From Mucilaginibacter endophyticus (GTDB lineage: Bacteria > Bacteroidota > Bacteroidia > Sphingobacteriales > Sphingobacteriaceae), in the NCBI RefSeq assembly GCF_003351025.1, contig NZ_QPCG01000003.1:574355-638354 (forward strand): a DNA stretch of 64,000 bases. Reading direction: 5' to 3'. A program made the translations under genes and the position numbers. Below, piece after piece: positions 24,481 to 33,087 of this stretch. The stretch's first letter is position 1. Every line of letters starts with the position of its first letter. The notes below the pieces were generated by a model. That model made no database searches and had not been told where the DNA came from. It was given only the letters and a program-made list of their open reading frames with translations.

Positions 24481-25602
24481 TTAGGGATTTATCAGCTGCT
24501 GTACCAGGCCATCCTGGTCAATTGAATAGGTAGCATTGGTTTTAGTATCGGTAATATAAGCTATAAACTGGTGAGGGGTAGCTTCCAGTTTAAGCTCGTT
24601 GGCATTGCCCGTTACCGTTACTTTATTTTCGATGCCCAAATCTTTTAATGAAGAAAGGTATTCGTGATGATCTTTAAACCACTGTTTCTGTTTGTAGTAA
24701 ACCAGCCAGAGGTGCTTCTTTTGCTCTTCACTATAAGGCATCTCAAACTTCGCATCATCACGCTCGGTAAACAGCAGGTAGCCCCAACGCTCGGGGTAAT
24801 GCATGTTAATCAGCCCCTGGTTGCTCCACACCCAATTATGCTCGGGTAAATCCTTGCCATTGTTATCCTGCAGCTTTACATATTTACCGTTCTGCACCTT
24901 GGTATCATACTCCACCCGCGAAAAATTGATCCGCCACATGGTACCGTCCTTTATTTTCGCCCTGTTAAACCCACCGGCTATAGCCTTAAAAGGGATAGCC
25001 ATTTCAACCGTCCAGCCCTTGTCAGTATCCGAAGGGCTATTCAATGTGCCCTGAACTTTTACTGCCGAACGCAGGCCGTGTGTATCCCATCCGGTTACAG
25101 CAGCGCCTCCATTACGGTAAGGCTTGGTCAAAAACAGATCGAATATGGTATTGAGGGCATTTACCTCAATTTCAAAGTATTTATGTGTGCTGTTATTGGG
25201 ATCAATAAACAGTTCAAAATCGTTATCCAGGTAAATAATATCATCATGATGGGTAAGCGTAGCCCACACATGCGGATCTTTAATTCGCGCGGCAACGTAC
25301 AGGTAACTATCATCCCAAAGCATTTTAACATTGGTTTGCAATGGCGGTGCCGGTTTAAGCCTGCCTTCAATATCCTGAAAATCCTGCGTCCATTGAGCTT
25401 GCTGCCATACCGCGTCTTCCACATCGCCATCAATTACCGGCGGCTGTTTTACATGCTTTGCAACATAACTGTACGGAACAGTAAATAAATCCGGAAACTC
25501 CTTAAAAGCCTCCTGTGCGCTTACAAGTCCGGGTAATATCAATAATGCGGCGGTTAGGCCAGGTTTAACAAAACGATTAAGACAATTGCCTGGTGATTTC
25601 AT
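24481..25602 (-). CDS. CBM9-like carbohydrate-binding exported protein
   Basis: 373 residues with a signal peptide (GLTAALLILPGLVSAQ). Residues 45-265 show the CBM9-like pattern: PPVIDGDVEDAVWQQAQW, VKMLWDDSYLYVAARIKDPHV, DNDFELFIDPNNSTHKYFEIEVNALNTIFDLF, GWTVEMAIPFKAI, WRINFSRVEY and WGYLLF. The last 100 residues are of another kind. Binds sugars in characterised CBM9 domains; here probably presents a glycan to the downstream GHL10-like enzyme. Overlaps the EVE gene by 4 nt upstream. Confidence 0.82.
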   Translation of the reverse strand: MKSPGNCLNRFVKPGLTAALLILPGLVSAQEAFKEFPDLFTVPYSYVAKHVKQPPVIDGDVEDAVWQQAQWTQDFQDIEGRLKPAPPLQTNVKMLWDDSYLYVAARIKDPHVWATLTHHDDIIYLDNDFELFIDPNNSTHKYFEIEVNALNTIFDLFLTKPYRNGGAAVTGWDTHGLRSAVKVQGTLNSPSDTDKGWTVEMAIPFKAIAGGFNRAKIKDGTMWRINFSRVEYDTKVQNGKYVKLQDNNGKDLPEHNWVWSNQGLINMHYPERWGYLLFTERDDAKFEMPYSEEQKKHLWLVYYKQKQWFKDHHEYLSSLKDLGIENKVTVTGNANELKLEATPHQFIAYITDTKTNATYSIDQDGLVQQLINP

Positions 25603-26006
25603 TTACTGCCCAGCGCTAAGATATGATCAAACTCTTCGCGCTTAACGCCCATTACCGACAGGCGTCCCTGCCTAACCAAACCAATATCCTGCAATTGAGG
25701 ATCGGCTTTGATCTGCTCGAGGGTTACCGGGGTTTTCAGGGCCTCAACCGGCGACAGGTCAACAACCACCCAATTGGTATCATCGGTTGTAGGGTCCTGG
25801 TAAGCTTCTTTTACTACTTTGGCTATGCCTACTATCTCTTTTCCTTCGTTACTGTGATAAAATAAAACAAGGTCGCCCTCTTTCATTTCCCTGAGATTGT
25901 TGCGTGCCTGGTAATTGCGCACACCATCCCAAAAAGTACGACCATCCTTATTAAATTTCTCCCAGCTGTATTTAAAGGGCTCACTCTTAACTAACCAATG
26001 TTGCAT
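25599..26006 (-). CDS. EVE-domain protein
   Basis: 135 residues, a full EVE (PUA-like) domain: MQHWLVKSEPFKYSWEKF, FWDGVRNYQARNNLREMKEGDLVLFYHSNEGKEIVGIAKVVKEAYQDP, VVVDLSPVEAL, LVRQGRLSVMGV. EVE domains recognise modified bases in DNA or RNA. Cytoplasmic. Its stop overlaps the start of the exported CBM9-like protein by 4 nt (ATGA), an odd functional pairing that may be only transcriptional convenience. Confidence 0.93.
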   Translation of the reverse strand: MQHWLVKSEPFKYSWEKFNKDGRTFWDGVRNYQARNNLREMKEGDLVLFYHSNEGKEIVGIAKVVKEAYQDPTTDDTNWVVVDLSPVEALKTPVTLEQIKADPQLQDIGLVRQGRLSVMGVKREEFDHILALGSK

Positions 26007-26134
26007 TTGTACGGTATAAATTTATTGTTACGTAAAAATGTAAAAAAGGAGGCAGAAACTAAAATGCCCGGCAAGTGATCAGGGCATTGTTACAATTATA
26101 TTACGGGTTGGAGTGGTGATGTAGGGGGGAGTAT

Positions 26135-26722
26135 TTACTGATTACTCGTCAACAACTGGGATAACCTTTTGGCATTCCTGGCATTTAAAGTATTGGTTAG
26201 CGGAACCGAGGTATAAACCGCTATCCCCTGTTCATCATCGGGATGAAAGCTTAGCAGTAGTTTTACCGTGCGCGACTCCCACATATAAACGTCCTGGTAA
26301 TCATTGGGCTTTGCCGTGAAGGTACCATACCAGTGCAAAAACTTGCTGAGCATTTTGTATCCCTGGTCGCGGTTAAAAAAAACATAAATATTCACCACTT
26401 TGTGGTCATAGGTGCGTACGCAAATATGGCTTGCAGTTAAGCCACCTTCCAACTCTATTGGTTTTTCGGAATGATATTCATAGGTGATACAGCTATCCGC
26501 ATCCGGCTTACTGCCCTCTCCGTCAAGATAGGCCAGGCTCTGCTCCTGCTCGCCGGTTAATACCCCGCCCAAAGTAAAGCCGCCAATACCGTTGCGGGCC
26601 TTCAAATAAGTCAACGACCCAGCCTTTCCGGCCTGAGAAAAGCCCGGCGAGTGTAAACACATGATGATCAAAAGCCCTGTGACTACCCTGTAGGGCAAGT
26701 AGCAAAGAAACTTAGCTTTCAT
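26135..26722 (-). CDS. Exported protein of unknown function
   Basis: 195 residues that I do not recognise. A signal peptide is clear (VVTGLLIIMCLHSPGFSQ-AG). The mature part begins GSLTYLKARNGIGGFTLGG, has one or two cysteines (CITYEYH, HICVRTYDHK) and an alternating beta pattern (KVVNIYVFFN, TVKLLLSFHP), suggesting a small periplasmic beta protein that compares a predicted response with an input. No neighbours share a transcript; 128 nt upstream of the EVE gene on the same strand. Confidence 0.65.
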   Translation of the reverse strand: MKAKFLCYLPYRVVTGLLIIMCLHSPGFSQAGKAGSLTYLKARNGIGGFTLGGVLTGEQEQSLAYLDGEGSKPDADSCITYEYHSEKPIELEGGLTASHICVRTYDHKVVNIYVFFNRDQGYKMLSKFLHWYGTFTAKPNDYQDVYMWESRTVKLLLSFHPDDEQGIAVYTSVPLTNTLNARNAKRLSQLLTSNQ

Positions 26723-26932
26723 ATCCCCCTCCCAGTTTTACGTTGGTTAAACTAAGCGCCGCAACCAGCGCTTAAAAATGTTGCGTAAAACGAATTTGAA
26801 GAAATAATCAGCTGATTATCAAATCACAAGAACGATTGTACAAGAAATTGGATTGCTTTCACAATTTATTACACAGGTATCATTTCAATTTTTCACCAAT
26901 GTGTATAATTAAATGCAAAGGATTTTTACCTG

Positions 26933-27763
26933 TCAATCGGCAAGCATATATCCTTTAAGTTTACCCTGTAATGCTATGGCCTGGGATACGAGGGCCTTAT
27001 CGGTAATAAATTGATTTAAATCGATATCCGGACCAATAAGGTTTTCTTTAAAAATATCCCTGAACCTGGAGTATTTTAAAGCCAGGTTCCACTTGTTTTT
27101 CAGGTATTCAAAAACCTGCTCGTCCTCATCTTTCAGCATGGAGTAGTTAACCACAACAAAAGCATCGCGAGGTAAAGTCTCAATACATTTCAGGATATCC
27201 TGGTTGTAGGCTATCCAGACTTTTAGATATTCGGTAGCATGATCATTGCAAAACTGAACCATGCGGCGGGCCCGCCTGAACTTCGTCCACACCAATCTTG
27301 AAAAATATTTGCGCGCCATGTATTTGTTATCTACCCATTTAAATTCGCGTCTTAAAAGCGAACTTACTACCGATTGATAATCGCGCAGGATCACCAGGTA
27401 ACAGGCATCCGGCAGTAACTCTTTGTATACATCCAAAAACAAACAAGTACGCGGATCTTTCCATCCCCACTGATCATACAGCTGCTGTTTTACCTTAATA
27501 ATGCTTTTAAGCTTTTCTTTTTCGTAAATGGTAAACTCGGCCACATGCTCTACCGTAAGCCCCGATGATGGCAGGTTATGATCGGCCAGGATCTCTTCGT
27601 GCATTTTCAAAAACTCGATATCTTCAAAATGCCCTTCTACATTGCCGTAACTGCCGGGCACAAGTTTTTCGCCGGTTTGCAGGCCGCATTTACTTAACCA
27701 CTGGGTAATAAGCGAGGTACCGGAACGGTGCATTCCGGTAATGATCAGTACTCTTTTTTGCAT
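26933..27763 (-). CDS. Sulfotransferase-family protein
   Basis: 276 residues. The PAPS 5'-phosphosulfate loop is the N-terminal LIITGMHRSGTSLITQWLSKCG; the region WGWKDPRTCLFLDVYKELLPDACYLVILRDYQSVVSSLL carries the 3'-phosphate Arg/Ser motif. It would transfer sulfate from PAPS to a carbohydrate or lipid acceptor. Directly downstream (23 nt) of the APS-kinase gene that makes PAPS, so both substrates' supply and use are linked. No signal peptide, so it works in the cytoplasm, perhaps on a lipid-linked precursor. Confidence 0.88.
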   Translation of the reverse strand: MQKRVLIITGMHRSGTSLITQWLSKCGLQTGEKLVPGSYGNVEGHFEDIEFLKMHEEILADHNLPSSGLTVEHVAEFTIYEKEKLKSIIKVKQQLYDQWGWKDPRTCLFLDVYKELLPDACYLVILRDYQSVVSSLLRREFKWVDNKYMARKYFSRLVWTKFRRARRMVQFCNDHATEYLKVWIAYNQDILKCIETLPRDAFVVVNYSMLKDEDEQVFEYLKNKWNLALKYSRFRDIFKENLIGPDIDLNQFITDKALVSQAIALQGKLKGYMLAD

Positions 27764-27786
27764 AAATCAGTTATAAGCGTCCTTTT

Positions 27787-28353
27787 TTATGAGGTATAGC
27801 TCGGTATCTTGTTGGTCTGCTTTTTAACAGGATGCAGATTGTTTATAATATAATATAGCAGTGAAGAGGTACTTTGTTGTATGGTATAATTGCAGGTATC
27901 AATATACAGGTCGGGGTTAACAGGTATTTCAAACGTATCATTAATCCCTGTCAGGTTATTCAATTTATCGGGGTGCCCATCGGGAAGGAGCGCTCGTTTA
28001 TACAAGCCTTTGGTATCGCGGTCTATAAGCTTATTAACCGGGCAGTCTACATGAACAATGTTTACATGATCATATTTTTCGCCAAGTTCCTGCCTGATCT
28101 CATCATAAGGGTTTATGGCGCTAACAATAGTAACTATGCCCTGCGCGCTAAAGCGGCTGGCAACAAACCCCAGGCGGCGAATGTTTTCATTACGGTCTTC
28201 TTTGCTAAAGCCCAGATCGCGGCAAAGCGCCGCCCGGTATTCATCACCGTCAATGATCTCAATTTTAATATTCAGACTCTTTAATTCGGCGGCTACACTT
28301 TTTGCTAAAGTTGTTTTGCCCGCACCCGATAATCCGCAAAATAAAAGTATCAT
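27787..28353 (-). CDS. cysC: Adenylyl-sulfate (APS) kinase
   Basis: 188 residues. Phosphorylates APS at the 3' position to give PAPS. P-loop GLSGAGKTT at residues 7-15, IIDGDEYRAALCRDLGFSKEDRNENIRRLGFVA (APS-binding arginines and the DGDxxR motif), SAINPYDEIRQ and KGLYKRAL. Length is that of a stand-alone CysC. No ATP sulfurylase, PAPS reductase or cysteine genes are in the window; the adjacent sulfotransferase indicates that PAPS is used for sulfation, not for assimilation. Confidence 0.93.
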   Translation of the reverse strand: MILLFCGLSGAGKTTLAKSVAAELKSLNIKIEIIDGDEYRAALCRDLGFSKEDRNENIRRLGFVASRFSAQGIVTIVSAINPYDEIRQELGEKYDHVNIVHVDCPVNKLIDRDTKGLYKRALLPDGHPDKLNNLTGINDTFEIPVNPDLYIDTCNYTIQQSTSSLLYYIINNLHPVKKQTNKIPSYTS

Positions 28354-28633
28354 GACCGTAATTTCTAAGTTAGTTAAGCTTGTTAATTAGCCCCAAAAAG
28401 CGCTTAGGACAAGTGAACTTAGAGATTAATAGGCTGAATATTTTTGTTACATTGTAAATAATCAATTACATGAAAGTCAGGATAATAGAAAGTCAGGCCA
28501 AAAAACGGTGTGTACCGGCCCAAAATGAAGTTTTCATGAATAAATACGTGTATACGGTCAAACACTAAGTAGCGCTACACTTAACAAAAATGTTACGGGA
28601 TTTAATTAATTAGAAATGATTTTGGAGAACTTT

Positions 28634-29017
28634 TTATAACGCCCCGGTATCTTCGGCCGCCGGCCTCTCTTTATCCTTTTTAAAAAGCAAAACAAGCGCG
28701 CTTATTTGCAACACATCAATAATGATAGCTATGCAACCTGCAATAATGTTTGTCTTAAACGTAGCGGGAAGATTGATAACATCGGGCGTTATGGTTAAAA
28801 GCAATAAACCCAGTAATACCCATTTAGCCCATTTGTGTCCCTGCCTGATAAAAAGCGCAAGCAGCAGTAATATCCCCAGTGCAATACAGGTAGCTAAGGC
28901 AAGATTAAAAGAAGCCGATCTGCTACCGCTTAAATAGTAATAAACCAAATATAAAGCCGCTGAAATACGAATAAGGGTGGATGCTGTATTGGCTCTTGAT
29001 AGTGAAGATAGGGTCAT
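28634..29017 (-). CDS. Small four-helix membrane protein, unknown
   Basis: 127 residues with four predicted membrane helices (ALYLVYYYLSG, LALATCIALGILLLLALFI, WAKWVLLGLLLLTITP, IIAGCIAIIIDVLQISALVLLF) and a charged tail (KKDKERPAAED). I do not recognise a family. Ends in a charged cytoplasmic segment, which is typical of small inner-membrane proteins. It lies 20 nt after holA on the same strand and may be read through from it. The 280 nt on its other side hold no gene. Confidence 0.65.
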   Translation of the reverse strand: MTLSSLSRANTASTLIRISAALYLVYYYLSGSRSASFNLALATCIALGILLLLALFIRQGHKWAKWVLLGLLLLTITPDVINLPATFKTNIIAGCIAIIIDVLQISALVLLFKKDKERPAAEDTGAL

Positions 29018-29037
29018 AACGGTTAAATGAGTAGGTG

Positions 29038-30060
29038 TTAATGCAAAATCTTAAACATCAGTTCCTTCATCAACTCGCCATGCGGGGCGTTTGATTCAAC
29101 ACCTTTGCTTTTCAGATCATATTCGCGCAGGTAACTGATCACCTGGAAAACTTTACCAAGCGGATAGTTGCGGGCAGCCTGTTCATAATCTTTTATGAAA
29201 TATGGATTCACCCCCATCTCTTTAGCAAGGTTTTGCGGGGTTTTATCTTTTACATAATGATAAACCAGTACTTTACTGAAAAAGTTGTTCAGGTTACCTA
29301 ATACCAGCACAATGGGGTTTGATTTGGGATTGGCTTCAAAATAGTTGATGATCTGGTTTACCTTGTAGGCATCCTTTTTGGTAAGCGCGGTTTGCAGCTC
29401 AAACACATTATACTCCTTGCTGATGCCAATGTTATCCTGAATATGCTTCAGTGTGATTTCCTGTCCGGCACTAACGTTTAGCATCAGCTTTTCAAGTTCA
29501 TTGGCAATTTTGGCGAGGTCGTTTCCCAGGTACTCGGCAATCATGGCCGATCCCTGCTGGTTCATTTTATAGCCTTTTTCGCTTACATAACCTTCAACCC
29601 AGGCCGGTACTTTATTATCATACAAAGTGGCCGATTCAAAGATGAGCCCCTTTTTTTCGATGGCTTTGTAGGTTTTCTTACGCTTGTCAAACTTGCCGTA
29701 TTTGTAGCAGAAAACAAGTATGGTACTCGGCAGCGGATTTTCGAGATAACTTAATACCGGGTCGATACTTTTTTTGTTATCATCTTCCTTGCCCCATTTC
29801 ATATCCTGGGCTTCCTTTACCAGCACAACCTGGTAATCGGCCATCATGGGGTAACGCTTGGCGGCGTTAAGTACGGTCATGATATCGGTATCCTTGCCAT
29901 AAACCACGGTTTGGTTAAAACCACGCTCGTGCTCCGGAAGCAGATGATGTTCAACATAATTGCTTACCAGGTCGATAAAATAAGGCTCCTCACCATGCAA
30001 CAGGTACAGCGGTTTAAACTTACGGTTCTTAAGGTCCTTTAATATCTCGGCAGCAGTCAT
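29038..30060 (-). CDS. holA: DNA polymerase III delta subunit
   Basis: 340 residues. Opens the sliding clamp for loading. The family pattern is visible: ILKDLKNRKFKPLYLLHGEEPYFIDLVSNYVEHHLL (Walker-A-like region without the lysine), YPMMADYQVVLVKEAQDMKW, STILVFCYKYGKFDKRKKTYKAI, WVEGYVSEKGYKMNQQGSAMIAEYLGNDLAKIANELEKL. The C-terminus has the helical collar. Divergent from the HsdR-N-like gene, an order I associate with Bacteroidota. Confidence 0.93.
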   Translation of the reverse strand: MTAAEILKDLKNRKFKPLYLLHGEEPYFIDLVSNYVEHHLLPEHERGFNQTVVYGKDTDIMTVLNAAKRYPMMADYQVVLVKEAQDMKWGKEDDNKKSIDPVLSYLENPLPSTILVFCYKYGKFDKRKKTYKAIEKKGLIFESATLYDNKVPAWVEGYVSEKGYKMNQQGSAMIAEYLGNDLAKIANELEKLMLNVSAGQEITLKHIQDNIGISKEYNVFELQTALTKKDAYKVNQIINYFEANPKSNPIVLVLGNLNNFFSKVLVYHYVKDKTPQNLAKEMGVNPYFIKDYEQAARNYPLGKVFQVISYLREYDLKSKGVESNAPHGELMKELMFKILH

Positions 30061-30195
30061 ATTTTGAACTTCAAAAGTACTAAGTACCGAGCCAAAAGTG
30101 GAATGTATTTTTATTTAGAAGAATGCCCAACGATATATTTGTTAATTTTGAACCCCAGCTTAAGACTAATAACTTAATACTTCAGACTTTTCAAA

Positions 30196-30648
30196 ATGCT
30201 CCAACCGCTTAATCTGCCCCCTCACCCTTTCAAAATAAGCGACGATAACGGCACATTAACCCTTTTTGACGAGATCCGTAAGAAAACCATCATCATTACA
30301 CCCGAAGAATGGGTACGCCAGCATTTTGTACAATATCTCATTAAACAAAAAAACTACCCCCGCTCACTCATCAAACTGGAAGGCGGCCTTAAGCTTAATA
30401 CCCTGCAAAAGCGCACTGATATTGTAGTATTCAATCCCGATGGGCAACGCATCTTAATGGTGGAATGTAAAGCACCTTCAGTAACTATCGATCAAAAAAC
30501 CTTCGACCAGATAGCCCGGTATAATATGGTGCATAAGGTATCCCTGCTGGCAGTAAGCAACGGCCTGCAGCATTATTACTGCACCATCGACCATGAAAAC
30601 TGCACCTATCAGTTTATTGAAGAGTTGCCGGTGTATGTTAAGGGGTAG
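30196..30648 (+). CDS. HsdR-N-terminal-like nuclease-fold protein
   Basis: 150 residues corresponding to the type I restriction HsdR N-terminal domain family (HSDR_N_2). The PD-(D/E)xK core is visible: KRTDIVVFNPDGQRILMVECKAP with Asp, Glu and Lys in place. Only the nuclease domain is present: no helicase and no HsdM/HsdS nearby, so this is not a restriction system but one of the stand-alone versions common next to holA in this phylum. Substrate not known. Confidence 0.85.
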   Translation: MLQPLNLPPHPFKISDDNGTLTLFDEIRKKTIIITPEEWVRQHFVQYLIKQKNYPRSLIKLEGGLKLNTLQKRTDIVVFNPDGQRILMVECKAPSVTIDQKTFDQIARYNMVHKVSLLAVSNGLQHYYCTIDHENCTYQFIEELPVYVKG

Positions 30649-30711
30649 ATAAATAAGATCGTCATCTTGACGATCTTTGCGAAGCTGAAACAACATTAGG
30701 TATGGAGGGGC

Positions 30712-30783
30712 TGTCATGCTGAGCCAGTCGAAGCACGCGCGCAGAGGCCCTACCCACCATGCTTCGACTGGCTCAGCATGACA
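30712..30783. repeat. Perfect 24-bp inverted repeat, family C
   Basis: TGTCATGCTGAGCCAGTCGAAGCA-type arm at 30712-30735 and its exact complement at 30760-30783, loop 24 nt. A related one-sided copy (GATGCTTCGTTCCTCAGCATGACA) is at about 30863-30886. Gap 30649-30965 otherwise holds only the GH2 upstream region. Confidence 0.85.
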
Positions 30784-30965
30784 CCCGTTTTTAATTATAT
30801 CACAGGTTATGGCAGCGAAGGATTCTTTGCTATATACAGCGCCGCTACTCAGAGCGAAGAAGATGCTTCGTTCCTCAGCATGACAAACGTTTTTTAATGT
30901 TATGATAACAGTTATTTATTCCCTATTTTGGGCGGCATAACCTCATCAATTATAACATTTTACTC

Positions 30966-32777
30966 ATGAAAATTTACAGCAAAGCAATTATGCTGGTTTC
31001 CATGCTGATAGCAGGCAGCTGCATCACATCTGCCCAGGAAGCAAAACTGCCTACCCAGTGGACAAACGCCGCCATGCAGGCCGAGATCCCTTTAGCAGAA
31101 TATCCAAGGCCTCAGCTGCAACGTACCGATTGGCTTTGTCTCAATGGCAAATGGGACTATCGTGGTGGCCAAGACGCTCCCAATGCTTTAAATCCCGAAA
31201 CGCCGGCATCATTTGAGGGTAAAGCGGATAAAATATTGGTACCCTATTGCCCAGAATCAGTGCTATCTGGTGTTCAGCGCAAACAAGAGATCAACATGTG
31301 GTACCGCCGCAGCTTTGAAATCCCTTCAAAATGGCAAAACAAGCAGGTTATTGTCCATTTTGGCGCGGTTGATCACGATGCTACCGTTTTTGTGAACGGT
31401 AAAAAGGCTGGCTCACACTCGGGCGGTTATGATTCATTCAGCTTTGATATCACCCCATATTTGAAGAAAGGCAGTAATACCCTTATTGTTGCTGCTAATG
31501 ACCCTAACGACGGCAAAACGCCCTCAGGTAAAAACGGACCGCGTGGCGACTATACTTTTTCATCTGGCATATGGCAAACCGTTTGGCTTGAGCCGGTGAG
31601 CAAATCGTACATAAAAAACATCCGCCTTTTGCCCGATTTGGAGGGCAAACGCCTAAAGGTGTATGTTAATACTGTTGGCACAGGTAAACTCAAGGCCGTT
31701 GCCTTTAACAACGGCAAAGAGGTTTCGCAGGTTAGCGCGACCGGGGGAACCTATTTTTATCTTCCCATCGAAAACCCTGTTTTATGGTCGCCTGATTCTC
31801 CTTTTTTATATGATCTGAAGCTTACGCTTTACAATGCCGATGGCAGCGAGGCCGATGAGGTCAAAAGCTATTTCGGTATGCGCGATATTAAATTGGGCAA
31901 GCTCGACGGTGTGATCCGTCCGCTAATTAATGGCAAATTCATTATGCAGCTTGGCCTGCTGGATCAGGGTTACTGGCCCGATGGTGTTTTAACCGCGCCA
32001 ACGGAAGAGGCGCTGAAGTTTGACATGGAGTATACTAAAAAGGCTGGCTACAACCTGATCCGCAAACACATGAAAACCGAGCCGCAGCGTTTTTACTATT
32101 GGGCCGATAAAATGGGCTTGCTGGTTTGGCAGGATATGCCTGCCATATGGTACCAAAATGAAGATACCACGCAAAACAGAAAAGTTTATCGTAAAGAGTT
32201 AAAAGCTATTATCGACGATCATTATAACTCGCCATCTATTATTACCTGGATACCTTTTAACGAAAACTGGGGCGCGTTTGATGTAAAGAATATCACCAAT
32301 TGGGTTAAGCAGTACGATCCGTCACGCCTGGTTAATGGAAACTCTGGCTTTAATAATAATCCCGATTATCAAAAGCCTTATGGCGACCCTGGCAACGGCG
32401 ATTATGTAGATACACACATTTACGTCGGGCCGTATGGCGCGTCTGTCCCTGATGATCACAGGGCTGCCTCGCTGGGCGAATTTGGAGGTGTTGGTTTGTT
32501 TGTACGTGGGCACATGTGGCCGGTACACAACAATGCCTATGATTATGAACCAACCAAAGCCCGACTTACTGACCGGTACGTGTTTTTGCTGGATGAAGTA
32601 GAGCAACTTATGAAATATAAAGGATTAAGCGTAGCCATATACACCCAAACCACCGACGTTGAACATGAGGTAAACGGTGTTTTAACCTATGACAGGGCCA
32701 TTGAAAAAATGGAAATAGAAAGGGTGAGGGAAGTAAACCAGGCGGTGATTAAAGAAGGAGAGAAATTGAATAAATAG
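30966..32777 (+). CDS. Glycoside hydrolase family 2 enzyme
   Basis: 603 residues with a signal peptide (AIMLVSMLIAGSCITSAQ; the Cys may also be a lipobox). Jelly-roll domain RTDWLCLNGKWDYRGG.. WYRRSFEIP, beta-sandwich, then TIM barrel. Acid/base Glu in WIPFNENWG and candidate nucleophile Glu in SLGEFGGVG; the DMPAIWY stretch and GYNLIRKHMKTEP are typical of GH2. It may be a beta-galactosidase, glucuronidase or mannosidase; not resolved. It is shorter than E. coli LacZ and ends just before a strong terminator, convergent with a double esterase. Confidence 0.92.
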   Translation: MKIYSKAIMLVSMLIAGSCITSAQEAKLPTQWTNAAMQAEIPLAEYPRPQLQRTDWLCLNGKWDYRGGQDAPNALNPETPASFEGKADKILVPYCPESVLSGVQRKQEINMWYRRSFEIPSKWQNKQVIVHFGAVDHDATVFVNGKKAGSHSGGYDSFSFDITPYLKKGSNTLIVAANDPNDGKTPSGKNGPRGDYTFSSGIWQTVWLEPVSKSYIKNIRLLPDLEGKRLKVYVNTVGTGKLKAVAFNNGKEVSQVSATGGTYFYLPIENPVLWSPDSPFLYDLKLTLYNADGSEADEVKSYFGMRDIKLGKLDGVIRPLINGKFIMQLGLLDQGYWPDGVLTAPTEEALKFDMEYTKKAGYNLIRKHMKTEPQRFYYWADKMGLLVWQDMPAIWYQNEDTTQNRKVYRKELKAIIDDHYNSPSIITWIPFNENWGAFDVKNITNWVKQYDPSRLVNGNSGFNNNPDYQKPYGDPGNGDYVDTHIYVGPYGASVPDDHRAASLGEFGGVGLFVRGHMWPVHNNAYDYEPTKARLTDRYVFLLDEVEQLMKYKGLSVAIYTQTTDVEHEVNGVLTYDRAIEKMEIERVREVNQAVIKEGEKLNK

Positions 32778-32886
32778 AAAGGATATTTTATCCCTAAGCA
32801 CTTAAAGTAACGTCGTATGCAACAATGATAGCAGCGATACTATTCTTGTATACAAACAACTTAACGAATTAAAGGCTATAAATTAT

Positions 32887-32940
32887 AAAACCAAAGTTTA
32901 TCAACGACCGGGAAAGATCGTTGATAAACTTTGGTTTTTC
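32887..32940 (+). terminator. Strong intrinsic terminator after GH2 gene
   Basis: A perfect 21-bp stem (32887-32907 with 32918-32938) with a 10-nt loop, starting AAAACCAAAG and ending CTTTGGTTTTTC. It lies 110 nt after the GH2 stop. The remaining gap up to 33087 shows no gene. Confidence 0.85.
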
Positions 32941-33087
32941 TCTGGAGTGGCAACCCTGAAACAGTCGATAACCTATTCAGCCCACCTTTTGTCATTTTAC
33001 CTCCACAGACCAACGGATTTAAATCTCTCAGAATAACAATTGTTTTTAATTACCATAACGAACAACGAAGTAATTGTGATAATGAAC

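Noticed and set aside
30196..30648. Type I restriction system
   Set aside because: Only the HsdR N-terminal-like fold is present, with no helicase, HsdM or HsdS.
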